NCBI RefSeq assembly: GCF_016808335.1
Contig: NC_053141.1
Location: forward strand, 18,793,756-18,857,755
Direction of reading: 5' to 3'
Origin: Panicum virgatum
Taxonomy: Eukaryota > Streptophyta > Magnoliopsida > Poales > Poaceae
DNA: 64,000 nt
In this document: piece by piece, positions 33,779-45,390 of the stretch
Layout: each line of letters starts with the position of its first letter
Position numbering within the stretch: the first letter of the stretch is position 1
Position numbers and translations under genes: made by a program
The notes under the pieces: generated by a model
What the model was told of the DNA's origin: nothing
The model's input: the letters and a program-made list of their open reading frames with translations, nothing else
Databases searched by the model: none

Positions 33779-34521
33779 GAAAGTTATTTATAGAGAAAGA
33801 TTCTCTAGTTTGATTCGGGAGAAGAAACAGTAGGATTTGCAATGTTTATCTCAGTAACATTTTCGGGTGAGGCTGCAGAGGATGTTTCACGATGTTTTAA
33901 TGTTCTGGTATCAAAAGCCAACTCACAAGGTTCAGTTCCGACTTACGATTGTTCAGCATGTGTTCTGTCAACTGAAAACGAAGTGATGAAGGGTTCGAAT
34001 GGAGATAAGACACTTTAGTAATAGCTTCTGAAGGATATGGTAGCTATCTTTTAATCCCATCTGGAACGTTTGGTGGCTAGGGACTAATTTAGCTTAGCGA
34101 ATACCAGTGTGTAAATACTAAATAGTTGTGATATCGTACATATGTTTCTTGTTCTTCATTCAAAGTCTGTTCCTTTTACTTGGTCTACTAAGTTTTCATG
34201 ATAGTACACCGTTATGATAGATTCTTGTCAGAGCCATCTAATTGTGTGGATTTGAACTGTGGAATCTCATCAAACTACACCCTAGTCATTTGATAGGCCA
34301 CACTAATCATGCAGTAAATCGGATTGAAACGCCAGCCGTTAGCCACAAGAGTTCTTTGCTAGTCAGACCATCATCCTTTCAACTGTGGAGATTACATGGT
34401 GAATGAACGGCGTAAAGATTGGCGAAGAACATAGTTTACACAACACCAAAAGGAGGCGAGGAGAAACAAGATATTTCACTCCTCATCTCTGAACATCTTG
34501 TGGAGTCCTCCCAGTTTAGCT
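33779..34521. other. Convergent intergenic region between RAD21 copy 2 and the aspartic protease
   Basis: Holds the presumed 3' UTRs of two genes that face each other. Nothing else is recognised. No MITE ends or tandem repeats noted. Confidence 0.6.
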
Positions 34522-37027
34522 CTATACATAGCTGCAGTCCTCGTCGGCGAAGCCCAGCCTGGAGCCCACCGTGTCATACACCACCCTCTTGTTCTTCTGC
34601 TGGTAGTTGCCGATGATGGGCGTCTGGTCCTCGTACGACAGGCTCGCCATGGCCAGGCACACCTGCGACCCGTCCTTCCTCACCACGAACAGCATCCCGG
34701 CGGCGTCCACGGTCACGTCGGCGCCGCCCTCCAGCCGCAGCGTCAGCAGAGGCACCTTCACCTCGTCGTGCCCCGTCAGGTCGTAGCACGTGTCCAGGAT
34801 CGAGAAGCCCGGCGCCGCCTGGTAGCCCGCTGCCCCGAACTGGCGCGTGAACTCGGCGCGCACGGCGCGGTACACCGACGGCGACAGCCGCGTGATCACC
34901 GTGCCGGAGTCGATGAGCACGTTGCTGGCGCCGAGCCCGGCTGCGGACACCGGGGTCCCGCCAACGGCCGCGCCGGTCACGTTCAGGAAGTAGAACGGCG
35001 GCTGCGCCGGGTCGGCGATCATGCGGGTGTACGCCACGGGCGTCGTGTTGCGGTAGGACGACGCGTTGCCACCGAGGGAGAGGGACCCCGCGGCGTCGCC
35101 GGAGGTGGTCGCCGGCAGGCAGTAGGAGAACGCGCCGCCGTACCGGGACGCGGTCTGCGAGACCAGCGACAGCTCGGTGCGGCCGAGGCCCATGAGCCCC
35201 GCCGTGCCGCCGAAGAGGCCGCGGTTGCTGAGCCCGCACCCGAACACGAAGCCGTCGAGCCTGGCGCCGCCGAGCGCGAGCGTGTCCGTGGCGAGCACGC
35301 CGCGGCTGAACGACCCGTCGCCGTAGGCCAGCGCGTAGTAGCACTTCTCGTTGCTCCCGCCGGTGGTGGCGCAGGAGCCCGGCGTGCCCGTGGCGGCCTT
35401 GAGGGAGGCCGCGCACGCCGACGCGTTGCACCGGACGGCGGCGTAGGTGGCGGAGCCCGCGGGGTCGAAGAGCGGGTCGCGCTGCGCGTAGCACGTGGAG
35501 CAGGGCTTGCACTGCACCCACGTCAGGTCGCTGCCCGTGTCCACGATGACGGTGAGGTTGGTGACGGCGGAGCCGGAGCTGCCGCCGAGCCCGATGGTGG
35601 TGACGTAGTTGAGCGTCTGGAAGCTTATGCCGGGGGTCAGCGGGACCTCGGCGGAGCGGGACTGCGTCGTGGACGCTGCCGCCCTGTTATCGTGGACCTG
35701 CAGTGAGTTGGCACGCGCTTCGTCGGCGGCGAGGAGGCGGCGGAGGTATCGGTCGCGAGCTGCGGGCTCGTCGGGGATGGCGGTGAGCGAGTGGTGCTTC
35801 AGCTCTAGCACGGTGGTCGGTGTTCTTGCTGCCCCTGATTTCTTGCGCTCCCCTGAAGAAGATGACAGACACCAGGAAGTTAGCAAGGAGAGAAATGAAG
35901 ATTCGCAAAATACCTTGAATTTTAAATTACGGATGATTTTAGATGCCAAGATTAAATAGAAGTATGGTGGTCTCATGAGTAGTTCATATTTTTATATATA
36001 CTCTTGGTAAGGATTAATTAAGATAAAATGTGGCAAACTGGCCTGGCAAGGTTAGTTAGCCACGAAAGGACGACAAGTACACACGTGACCCCACTACCCC
36101 AGTAACACAAATCTTTTTTTTTTCAGTAAACATAAATTCTACAACTCTAGCCAAATAGTTATTTCAGATGGACCATGCGTTGCATGTTGACTAAGTCTGG
36201 AACCCGCATCAAAATTCTGGATATTTTAATGGAGGAACAAGATGCATGCCTTAAAATTCTGGAATCTGGATATTTTCATGGAGGAACAAGATATGTAGCT
36301 ACCATCAAAAATGCATCTTCTATATTCATTTTTAACATTTGTTTGAAACTTGCATAGGACACTAACGATTTAGACTCCAATCCCGCTTTCAGAATTTACA
36401 TATATAAGAATTTGTCTAAACATACATGGGTACGTTATTTTAAAGTTACAAACTTACAATGCACAAGCGGACTCTGAATAATGCAGTATTACAATTTACT
36501 TGTTCAGTAGCTAAGTTTTCATCAAGCCTGGATCCACCATTGACATTTAGAGCTACTCCATCCACGGCAAATCTAGATGCATAATTTTTATTATTTGTCT
36601 AACATAGTATTTATCTAGATGCATAGCAAAAATTATGTATATATATTTGGCAAAACGAGCTACAATTTAGAACGGAGGGAGTACGATTTAGCAAACATAT
36701 AGCTAGAGCAAGCAATGTCGATCTTCTTCTTTTGCAGTCTACACATGATCCACAAGCTGAGCCGTCGAGGTCAGAATTCATGCATGCATGCGAGTTTTTT
36801 TTAACTACAAATTAAACAAACTAAGAAAGCACCTCGGCGTTACTGCATCGAAATTCAGAATTACCTAGCATGTCAGCAGCGTAGCGGCTGTTCCGTGCCT
36901 CCCTCGCGGCATCCCGTTGTCCATCCAACTCACGCAGGGAGACCACTGCGCTGTTCCCGGCAGCTGCGGCGGCGAGAAGGAGAAGCGCGACGACGCGAAG
37001 AAGAACACGGCCGTGAGCGGCCACCAT
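34522..37027 (-). CDS. Nepenthesin-type (A1B) aspartic protease, secreted
   Basis: Pepsin-like endopeptidase of the plant nepenthesin/CND41/ASPG1 group. Two coding exons on the - strand: 37027-36865 (163 nt) and 35852-34522 (1331 nt), with phase-1 junction CTAG|GTAATT..CTTCAG|GGGAGC; 497 aa with no internal stop. ATG 37027 is the first in frame and gives a signal peptide (MVAAHGRVLLRVVALLLLAA). A propeptide follows to about residue 120. The catalytic aspartates are D159 (VDTGSDLTWVQC) and D369 (IDSGTVITR). The flap YGDGS is near 231. The Cys-rich nepenthesin insert (CKPCSTCYAQ.., C..GSC) is present, and the protein ends FADEDCSYV. Substrate unknown. The intron (1012 bp) contains a Stowaway-like MITE. 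Exon 2 is strongly GC-rich, normal for a grass gene. Confidence 0.93.
36556..36681. mobile_element. Degenerate Stowaway-like MITE in the aspartic protease intron
   Basis: 126 bp flanked by TA (36554-36555, 36682-36683). The right end GGAGGGAG matches the Stowaway consensus and the left CTCCATCC is slightly degraded. Inner arms CTAGATGCATA / TATGCATCTAG-like sequences support a hairpin. Confidence 0.65.
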
Positions 37028-37188
37028 CGTCGTCGCCGCAGGCGCGCGCCGTGGGCTAGAGCGGATAGATGATACGGAGTAGATCTGACAAGCCCAGCCG
37101 GCAAGGCGGGGACGGAGGAAGCGACCAAGCGGGAAGCTGGGGCGTGCAAGAGACAAGAGAATGTGAATGTGAGAGGGATCGGGGATGG

Positions 37189-37196
37189 ATATATAG
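37189..37196 (-). promoter_or_regulatory. Candidate TATA box of the aspartic protease gene
   Basis: CTATATAT read on the - strand, about 165 bp before the start codon at 37027, followed by a CT-rich leader. A (GA)n microsatellite lies further upstream, at about 37320-37339. Confidence 0.6.
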
Positions 37197-37530
37197 AGGT
37201 GGAGAGGTCACTGCCTGTCAGCGCCGGGCTTGGACGAGTCCGGGCGAGCATGCGCGCACGAGGGCGCACGAGTCCACTGCAACCCGCTGTAGCGCGGCGG
37301 ACTATCTGCGATCACGGGCGGAGAGAGAGAGAGAGAGAGCCGGCAGAGGCGACCGTCGGGGAGGTGGCTCCTTGTTTGGTTGCGGCGAGGAGGGTAGCTG
37401 GGCGTGCGCGATGCCCCAGGGGCGGCGGCACGCGTCCGCACCTGCTCCCGTGACCGATGAGCCGTCGCCGAACATGCATGGCCCCGGCCGGGGGCGACGA
37501 GGGCAGTGGTCCACTCTGTTAGGTAGTAAC

Positions 37531-38713
37531 CAGTGGCGAATCCAGAAATTCTTAAAAGGGGGGCTGATTTCTTTTTTCCTCTCTTCTTCCTCTCCTTTTT
37601 CCTCATCTTTTCTTCTCCAAAAGGGATAAGTCTATTTTACAACCTCGAACTAGTCAAGAAGTCCGTTTTTTAACCTCCACTATGAAACCGGGTAACATAG
37701 GCCCTCGAACTGGCAAAACCATCCGAATCACCCCCTCGATCACTGCAGCAAGATGTTTTAATGGCGGTTTTGCTACAGTAACATTTCCGAATTTCTGGAA
37801 TTTCACACCTCTCAATTAAATAATAAAGAAAGCATAGTTAATATTGTCTAAAAATCATGATATTTTTTTGGGAGGTAGATAAAAAGATAAGGAATCTATT
37901 TTGGCTAGATGTGCTACAATAGACATAAAGGAATTTGAATTATAAAATTTTAAAAATAGGTAGAATTCAAAATTCCTTGAATTTTTAGGTCAGCTAAACC
38001 TATGATAAAAATGCATTAAAAATATGATAATTCATAATTTTTTATTTAGTTTAGTTAGGTACTTTTTATTGGCCCAAGTTCTATAGAATATTTATAAATT
38101 AAAATTTGAGGAATCAAATTTGATTCAAATTTGAGCATTGCGAAGGAATTCAAAAACTTTCATAAAAACTTGGGCCAATAAAAAATACCTTATTAAACTA
38201 AATAAAAAATTATAAATTATCATATTTTTATTTTATTTTTATCAAAGGTTTAGCTAACCCAAAAATTCAAGGAATTTTGAATTCTACCCATTTTTAAAAT
38301 TTTATAATTCAAATTTCATTATGTTTAATGTAGCACATCTAGCCAAAATAAATTCCTTGTCTTTTTATCTATCTCCCAAAAAATATCATGATTTTTAGAC
38401 AATATTAACTATGCTTTCTTTATTATTTAATTGAGAGGTGTGAAATTCCAGAAATTCGGAAATGTTACTGTAGCAAACCTCCCTCAAAACAGCTTGCTAC
38501 AGTGATCGAGGGGGTGATTCGGACGGTTTTGCCAGTTCGAGGGCTTATGTTACCCGGTTTCGTAGTTGGAGGTTGAAAAATGGACTTCTTGACTAGTTCG
38601 AGGTTGTAAAATAGACTTATCCCTCTCCAAAATGAAGGGGGGGGGGGCTCCATGGTGTTTTTGGGTCTAGGGGGGCTGGAGCCCCCCTAGACCCACTGCT
38701 GCTTCCGCCACTG
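37531..38713. mobile_element. hAT-type non-autonomous element carrying a nested MITE
   Basis: Ends CAGTGGCGAATCCAG / CTGCTTCCGCCACTG, flanked by a perfect 8-bp TSD GTAGTAAC (37523-37530, 38714-38721). After removing the nested element and its duplicated site, only about 173 bp remain, with G-rich tracts (GGGGGGCT..). It lies about 500 bp upstream of the aspartic protease start. Confidence 0.88.
37623..38623. mobile_element. Mutator-type foldback MITE with long inverted arms
   Basis: 1001 bp bounded by GGGATAAGTCTATTTTACAA and its reverse complement, with a perfect 9-bp TSD TCTCCAAAA (37614-37622, 38624-38632), the Mutator signature. The arms (about 37623-38095 and 38160-38623) pair over roughly 460 bp with only scattered mismatches, around a loop of about 65 bp. 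No coding capacity. Transcripts would form a long double strand, a likely small-RNA source (inference). Confidence 0.92.
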
Positions 38714-39024
38714 GTAGTAACTGTTGCTGCTGCTACCATGCTCATACGGCGCCGCAGAGACTTTGGGAGGGGACGCCCGCCAATGTTCGGAGTCGTGCGT
38801 GCGGCTCCGATTCGAGGTGTCGCAGAACCATCTGCTTCGGGCTGCTTCTGTTATTCTCCTTTCCCGAGGCTCATTTTAGGCAGACGGTCCGTAATAGCTT
38901 TGCAGATACGTGGTTTCTCTTCTTTCACAAACATTAGAATTATGGTTCATTGGACGCTCCCTCACAACATTAGAATGTAATAGTTGAAATATTAAAAACG
39001 TGATTTAATTCATAATTGTTCTGA

Positions 39025-40100
39025 ATCAACAATCTGTTCCATTGGAACAAATCTAATAATTTTGTTTTCCTAAGGAATTATGGTCCACATGATGATTCAT
39101 AATTTGTTCTAAATCAACAATGTGTTCCATTGGTGTTCCTGATGAATTATGTTCCACATAATAATTCACAATTTGTTCTAAATCAACAATCTGTTCCATT
39201 GTTACAAATGTATAATAATTTTGTTCCTGAGAAATTATATTCCACATGATAATTCATAATTTGTTCTAAATCAACAGTGTGTTCCATTAGAACAAATGTA
39301 GTAATTTTGTTCCTAAGAAATTATGATCCACATAATAATTCATAATTTGTTCTAAGTCAACAATCAATTCCATTGGAATAAATGTAGTAAATTTGTTCCT
39401 AAGGAATTATGTTCCACATGATAATTCATAATTTATTCTATATCAGCAATGTGTTCAATTGGAACAATTACAGTAATTTTGTCCCAAAGGAACTTTATGT
39501 TCAACCTGATTAATTTGATTTTAATTCATAATTTAATTACTAATTTTTTCCAATATGTTCTACATTATTACTAATTTGTTCTAAATAAACAATGTGTTGT
39601 ATTGTAACAAATCTAATAATTTGTCCAAAATGAATTATGTTTCACTTTGAGAAATTTGAATTTGTTCCAAAGATAAATTGAAAATTTTGTTCCACTTGAG
39701 CAAATGTAATAATTTGTTCCTAACAAATTATATTCAACACGATTAATGTGATTTAATTACAATTTGTTCTAAATCAACAATTTGTTCCATCGAAACAAAT
39801 GTAGTAATTTTGTTCCTAAGGAATTATGTTCCACATGATTAATGTTATTAGTTCATAATTTGTTCTAATTCAATAATGTGTTCCATTGGAACAATGTAAT
39901 AATTTTGTTTCTGAGGAATTATGTTCCGCACGATAATTCATAATTTGTTCTAAATCAACAATCTATTCCATCGTAACAAGTGTACTAATTTTGTTACTAA
40001 GGAATTATGTTCCACTTGACAATTCATAATTTGTTCTAAATCAACAATTTGTTCCATTGAAAAAATTTAATAATTTTGTTCCTAAGGAATTATGTTCCAC
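39025..40100. repeat. AT-rich minisatellite, about 12 copies of a ~88-bp unit
   Basis: The phrase TGTTCCATTGGAACAAAT recurs in variant form near 39035, 39123, 39191, 39281, 39367, 39452, 39593, 39783, 39879, 39963 and 40050. Between occurrences run similar phrases (TTGTTCCTAAGGAATTATGT, CATAATTTGTTCTAAATCAA). Spacing is mostly 69-96 bp. The core TGTTCCATTGGAACA is nearly palindromic. No gene lies within it. Confidence 0.85.
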
Positions 40101-40109
40101 AATTGGGTT

Positions 40110-40511
40110 CCTGTCGTCTATGAAGAAAGAAATAATAGATGAAAGAATCAAATTGAATTAAAACCACCCGCGCACCCCAGATCGTGTCTTTGAGCCCAAG
40201 CTTAATTCATAATTGTTCGGCCCAATTAACTCCCACGCTGCCCCAAATCCCTTTCTACTTCTGTGATACTTCATATAGCAGTGACTAGGGTTACCCCTAA
40301 TGGGACCCGGGACGCTGGCCGGCTGGAAGATGGCAGCTAGGATAGGATGATACTATTCGCTGTAATAGCTCAGAGGGCGAAGCAGCTCAGCAGCTCCGAG
40401 GGACATGGATCCAAGCTTCTACGTGCTACTCAGATATTCTGCAAATTGATTTTGCAAGAGAAAAAGGAACCTAGACGGGATTACAGAAATCTTCCTTTCC
40501 ACACTCAGATA
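40110..40511. other. Intergenic, nothing recognised
   Basis: Mixed-composition sequence between the minisatellite and a Stowaway-like MITE. No gene or repeat recognised. Confidence 0.5.
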
Positions 40512-40661
40512 CTCTCTCCATTCCAAAATGTATAGATCATTCTTTATTTTTTTTAGATTTATAGATTTTTGTTACCCACCTAGATATATGTTTATTATAT
40601 CAAAATAGACAATACTCTGAATCTAGAAAGTCCAAAATGATCTATATCTTTTGGAATGAAG
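40512..40661. mobile_element. Stowaway-like MITE
   Basis: 150 bp with arms CTCTCCATTCCAAAATGTAT / ATCTTTTGGAATGAAG and TA on both sides (40510-40511, 40662-40663). The interior is AT-rich and self-complementary. Confidence 0.75.
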
Positions 40662-40663
40662 TA

Positions 40664-41740
40664 GAAGTTAATTTTCCCGTAGAGCATGAAAGTTGCCTAT
40701 GGCCGGTTAAGATGACAAGTTTAATCCATCATCGTGCTTTTGCCCAATTTCATGAAGAATTATCTATATGCTTGGAGTAATAATTTGTTTCACTTGAACT
40801 TTTTTTTTGTTAAACTAGATCACAGAAAATTGGAAAAGAAAAGGAAAAAATATCCAAAATTACCCTCCTAAGTATGGCCAAATAAAGTCCGGATAATCAA
40901 CTCACTAAAATTTTATTGGGGTTTTTATTATGTTCTTTTGTGTGAGTTTAAATTAAAATTGAAACAAATAACTACTATTGACCAACCTAACTGACTAACT
41001 AAACCTAACCAGGCTGCTAACATCCCTAATTGGACCTAGCCCAACCCACTAACCGTCAATCCTATATATCTTTCAGAAGATTTTTTCCCCACCTTACATT
41101 GTTTGAGATTCGTGCAATCATCCACAATCATTAGATCTACCCAGTCAAATCCTAACCCTACCGTGCCTCCTTCCTGCCCGTGCACCTGCCACCACCCAAG
41201 GGCCGCGCCGCCGCCGCCTCGCTCCGCCTGAGAAGAAAGTGGTAAAAATGTTGAGTTTCAATATTTTCAAAATACTACTTCAACATTTTCAAAATGCTAG
41301 TTCAGCATCAATTGAGTTTTAATAGCTTTTATAGATGATTTGCTTAACTATCTTCTATAAGATGTATAGGAACCACCGTAACCCCCCCCCCCCCAACCCC
41401 AGGCGCTAATCCCTAACCATGGATGAACCTTGGAGATCGTTGCGCTCGTGCTGCCCTCGGTGCGAAAGGGGAAAAATGATGCGACGGCTTCGAGTGGAGA
41501 GTGACTGAGCAGGGCCTGCATTGTGGGTCAGATCGTCATCGTACTGAAAAAGAAACAAACGGATGCCAAACTAGGCAGCAGGATAAGACGGACGTAAAGG
41601 AACAAAGCCACCGAATAGGTGCCCCGGGTGTAGTTTAGCTTTTATCCTTACTAGTATAAAGTGCGGCATGCACGTAGTATTTAAAAGGATGCTTAAAGAT
41701 TTAATTAAGGATATGAGAACACTATAACTATGACACTATA
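40664..41740. other. Intergenic, nothing recognised
   Basis: No gene recognised. A poly-C run is present at about 41382-41395, and short GC-rich islands occur near 41190-41230 and 41440. Confidence 0.5.
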
Positions 41741-43315
41741 ATTATTTTCATCCATATATCATAGTATATATAAGTGATAAGAGTACAATCCTCAAACCAA
41801 GTACTAAAGCAGTTCAACAGTAAGCATGTAAATACATCCCACCAAGCTAGCTGAGGAACCATCTTGCCTGTAGTCAATGTGTCACCATTTGCTAATCTCA
41901 CTTGTTGGGGTTTGATGTACTTAGTTGGAAGGCCCAGTTTGTCCACAAATGCTGAGCTGATAAAGCTGTGAGAACTGCCACTATCAATCAGAATCAGCAT
42001 GACTTTGTTGTGTACTAGTGCTCTTAGTTTCATGGCATCCCCTTTTTCTGCTCCAGACAATGCATTGAGTGATAACTGGCAAAAATCAGAGGCTAAAGTA
42101 TCCTCTATCTCGAGTTGGTTGAGTACCTCTTCTGTGAGTACTACATCCATATCATTGAGTGCCAATGCATTCAGTTGGTTTTGTGGCCTTTTAGTGCAGG
42201 ATTTGAGATTATTTGCATCAAAGGGCTCTCTGCAATAGAAACACAGGTTGTTGGCCTCCAAATAATCCCTTGTTTGTCTCTCTCTCCACAATGGACTGGT
42301 GCTGCTACCTCCTTTTTGGTCCAGTTTAAGTGGAGGTGCACTGGGTTTGGCATTAGTGGCATACTTGTTCCACTTATATTTCCCGTTGTCAATCACTTGC
42401 TGCTGAATTTTGGCCAAGAGGATAGCTCTTTCCACTGTATCTGGTACTTGGGATTGAACCACATTGCCTACTTCAGGTTTCAAACCCCTTAGAAACTGAG
42501 CAGTAAAGAACATCTCTCCCAGTTCACTGTTGTGCATTGTCACTTGATATTGCAGGTCTTCAAAAGTGGTCTAGAGATGACAATTGTTGCGATTCAAGTA
42601 ACCGAGTAAGTGATTCTCTATAGTCATTGTTCCCAAACTTCTGTTCCACTGCAGAAATGAATGATGCCCAATCATCTAACACATGTTTACGCTTATAAAC
42701 CTTGAGCCACCTAGATGGTTTCTCATCCATGTGCATAGCTGCAATAGTAGGCCACATGGTTTCTGGAAGGTTAAATATCTTAAAGTAGTCCTCACACTTG
42801 TCTTTCGAGATACAAGAATTGTTGCCATCAAATGTAGGAAAATGCATCTTGGGCACAAAATTCTTAACACCCCCAGCTTCTCCCTGTCTTCCTCTGTCTC
42901 TCTGAGGTACTCGATGTGGTGGAGCACCAGAACGCCCTTGACCTGAACCCCCTGGAGGAAACTGTCCACGTTGCTGGAACCCCAATTCTTCTGTGCTATC
43001 ACTGGATGCTGGACTAGGAGGTCTGTCCTATCTGTTTCGCATCTGATTCATGGTAAGTTGGGCAACTGCATTCCTAGTAGTCTCCATCTGCTTGGCTAGT
43101 GTTTGTTGGTCGAGCAGCATCTGTTCTAGCAGCTTGGTAGACACATCAATTTGAGTTTCCATCCGCTGTTGACGATTCTCCACTACTGCAACCCTGGTAA
43201 ACAAGAGATCTAAACTTTCCAACACACTATCCCAATGCTCCTCATCTACTCTAGCACGCTCCTCCATCTGAGCCAGAAGAATCTGAGTCTGCGCAGACGG
43301 CTTAGGGGGCGCCAT
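41740..43315 (-). pseudogene. Ty3/gypsy gag-protease fragment (frame breaks)
   Basis: Starts at ATG 43315 (MAPPKPSAQTQILLAQMEER) with a coiled-coil N-terminus. Capsid follows (PKMHFPTFDGNN, CEDYFKIFNLPE, KPSRWLKVYKRKHVLDDWAS, ESLTRLLESQQ), then a degenerate single knuckle (CFYCREPFDANNLKSC) and the retropepsin active site (LILIDSGSSHSFIS) near 41995. Stops or frame changes lie near 43028, 42985 and 42560. The reading frame dissolves after LAWW at about 41845. Confidence 0.8.
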
Positions 43316-44031
43316 GATGACTACACCGGAAGTAAGGGGGCTGCGACTCGATTTGAAGTTACCTCAAGAGGCCCGAGAAGTGTCATCCAGACTGACGGAT
43401 TGCTATAGTCGATAGCCGGAACCCACGAACGAGCGTCGAGATGTTCGACGCCGCGCCCGAGCTGTTGCAAACCACCTGCAGGATCCTCAATTCAGAGATC
43501 CGGCACGACACCCCTGGATGCCAATCTACGGACCTAAGCGGCGTGCCAAGCGGAAGTGGATGACTGCGTGGAAGAGCTAACCGTCACGTGGCGGTGGACA
43601 CCGGAATCGAATGGATTCCCAGTGGAGCAGGTCGGAATTGCCGGTATGGTGAATTCGATCGGGGTGGGATCGAAACAAGGAACTGCGGGGCGGGTTGCCT
43701 AGGACCGTGAATATGATACCACTTGTCACTCTCGTGACCGCCGGCGTTCGCCATGGATGTGAGATTGCTCAAGATGTACTCGATCCGATCTGCAGAAGGA
43801 CGATGAACCCTGACCTGAGACGGTAGTTTGTTTTCTGCAGAGAATGGAATAGTGTTCGCGGTCATCCACCGCTAGACTCTTATCTCCGTCCGGGTTACAA
43901 TAGTTGGATCCACTGGGCAACGACTCAGTTACATAATACGTAAACTAAACTTGATAGCATAAAGTTGTCTTGACGAAGGCTGAGTCATGACAAGAAGCTT
44001 GCTACCTATGTACCCACCCCAATCTCCTACA
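41740..44031 (-). mobile_element. Truncated Ty3/gypsy element (5' LTR, leader, gag, protease only)
   Basis: Read on the - strand. A short LTR (about 44031-43724, beginning TGTAGGAGATTGGGG and ending AGTGACA) is followed by a primer site of the initiator-Met type (TGGTATCATA, 43721-43712), a leader, gag, and the start of protease. Everything 3' of protease, including RT, RNase H, integrase and the 3' LTR, is missing. The left break is near 41740. The outer LTR boundary is set from TG..CA only, so it is approximate. Confidence 0.75.
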
Positions 44032-45075
44032 TGGTTTCGTTGCAGAACATTAGATTTGAGAAACTGAAACATGGCTGGTAATGTATCTTCAATAATAGTA
44101 GACCTTAATTGTCCAAATACACTTCCTTTGCGATATTAGGTGATGAAAAACCAATCACTGCCCTCTATCTTCGGAGAATAGGCACCCAAATATTGATACC
44201 ATTGACAAGCATGTCTTGTATTCTTTGCAATGATGTAGATCATTGATACCTTACACACATAAATAGTAGCATTGGTAATACAAGCATATTTTACAGATTA
44301 AAAATATTGATCAAATGTTTGCAGCACAGAAATTCGATAAGGTAATATTTATAGAACCATGCCCAGCAGCAGATGGGGACTCGATAATGTCAGAGGAGGA
44401 AAATTCTTTGCAATGGTCTGAGAAATTATGAAGAGAGCAGTATTTTAAAAGTAGTGTAAAACACCGGCGGAGCCAGGGCCCGGCGACCCTGGGCACTGGC
44501 CCGGGCTCCGTAGCCGCGCCTTTAAGAATTGAAGCTAGTGTGTTTTGCCCAACACTAGAGAGAAGCAAGGTAATTAAGTAGCTTGTACTCCTACGCATGT
44601 GTTCAAATCAAACAATAATAGGGATTAGAAAATTGAAAGAGAAGAGTTGATATGTAGCATAAGTTGGAATAGCTAGCTCTTAAAGTTTGATTGCTTGGCT
44701 GTGGTCGCAACCTTCTTCTACCGGAGATGGTAATAGAATTGTGCCCAGGCTCCTTTTGATCCCTGGGTCCGCTAAAAGAGCTTGAGCGTGAATAAAAAGG
44801 TAAAGTGGATGGCAAGGAAATATTAGTTCCGGACCGGATCATATGAAGAAGTTCTCTTACTCCAAGTCTATACAAATGTAGATACACATACCCACCTGTC
44901 CAATAGCATTAGGAAATTTCCCCTTAACACCAACTATATAGAGAAAGTTTGCCACTGCTTTACTACAGTTTCCTTCCTCGTGGACAACTTAAATAATGAA
45001 ACAATTAAGCTTCTAGACGTATCAGTCTATCAGAGCCTAATAAGTCAGCACACATCAGAGCCTAATTTTGTACTC
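44032..45075. other. Intergenic, nothing recognised
   Basis: No gene recognised. A GC-rich patch at 44462-44520 (GGCGGAGCCAGGGCCCGG) resembles the end of a hAT-type element, but no matching end with a target duplication could be fixed. Confidence 0.45.
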
Positions 45076-45390
45076 TCAAGAGCACGTCCTCAGGTTTACA
45101 AAAAAAAAGAGCACGTCCTCCAGGTCCTCCTCCTCCTGGTCAGTGCTGTTCACCAGCGCCGCGGCTCTCCGCTCCTCGTGCTGCTTGATGGAATGATGGT
45201 GGTGCATTCCATATTTCCATGAGCTCAAAGTTCTTCCGGTGGTTGGCGTACGCTCGCCGTACGTGACGTTCCGTACGAGCGGCGACGACGGGAACAGGTC
45301 ACCAAGGCTGAACACGGAGACGAGCTTGAGGCCCTCCCCGAGTGACGCGAAGAACTCATCCCGCCAGCTGAACCTATCCCCGATCATGGC
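45076..45390 (-). pseudogene. Cytochrome P450 (CYP71-like) fragment
   Basis: A stretch of about 100 residues on the - strand resembles the middle of CYP71-type P450s: GDRFSWRDEFFASLGEGLKL, FSLGDLFPSSPLV, IKQHEERRAAALVNSTD and EEEDLEDVL, i.e. the substrate-recognition region before the I helix. The heme-binding Cys motif, ExxR and the membrane anchor are all absent nearby. The part around HEERRAA is disturbed. Probably a captured or decayed gene fragment. The family call rests on motif memory, not a search. Confidence 0.55.

Noticed and set aside
34574..35521. 315-codon open frame on the - strand in a second frame of the protease
   Set aside because: Out of frame with the catalytic motifs; a composition artefact of GC-rich third positions.
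34498..35706. 402-codon open frame on the + strand across the aspartic protease
   Set aside because: Antisense shadow of a GC-rich exon; very Arg/Ala/Gly-rich with no domain. The - strand frame carries both catalytic aspartates.
36175..36357. Short + strand frame in the protease intron containing an imperfect repeat
   Set aside because: Intronic, with a local duplication (GGAGGAACAAGAT twice); no sign of a gene.
44462..44770. Possible hAT element with GGCGGAGCCAGG / CCTGGGTCCGC ends
   Set aside because: Ends only partly match and no 8-bp target duplication could be found.
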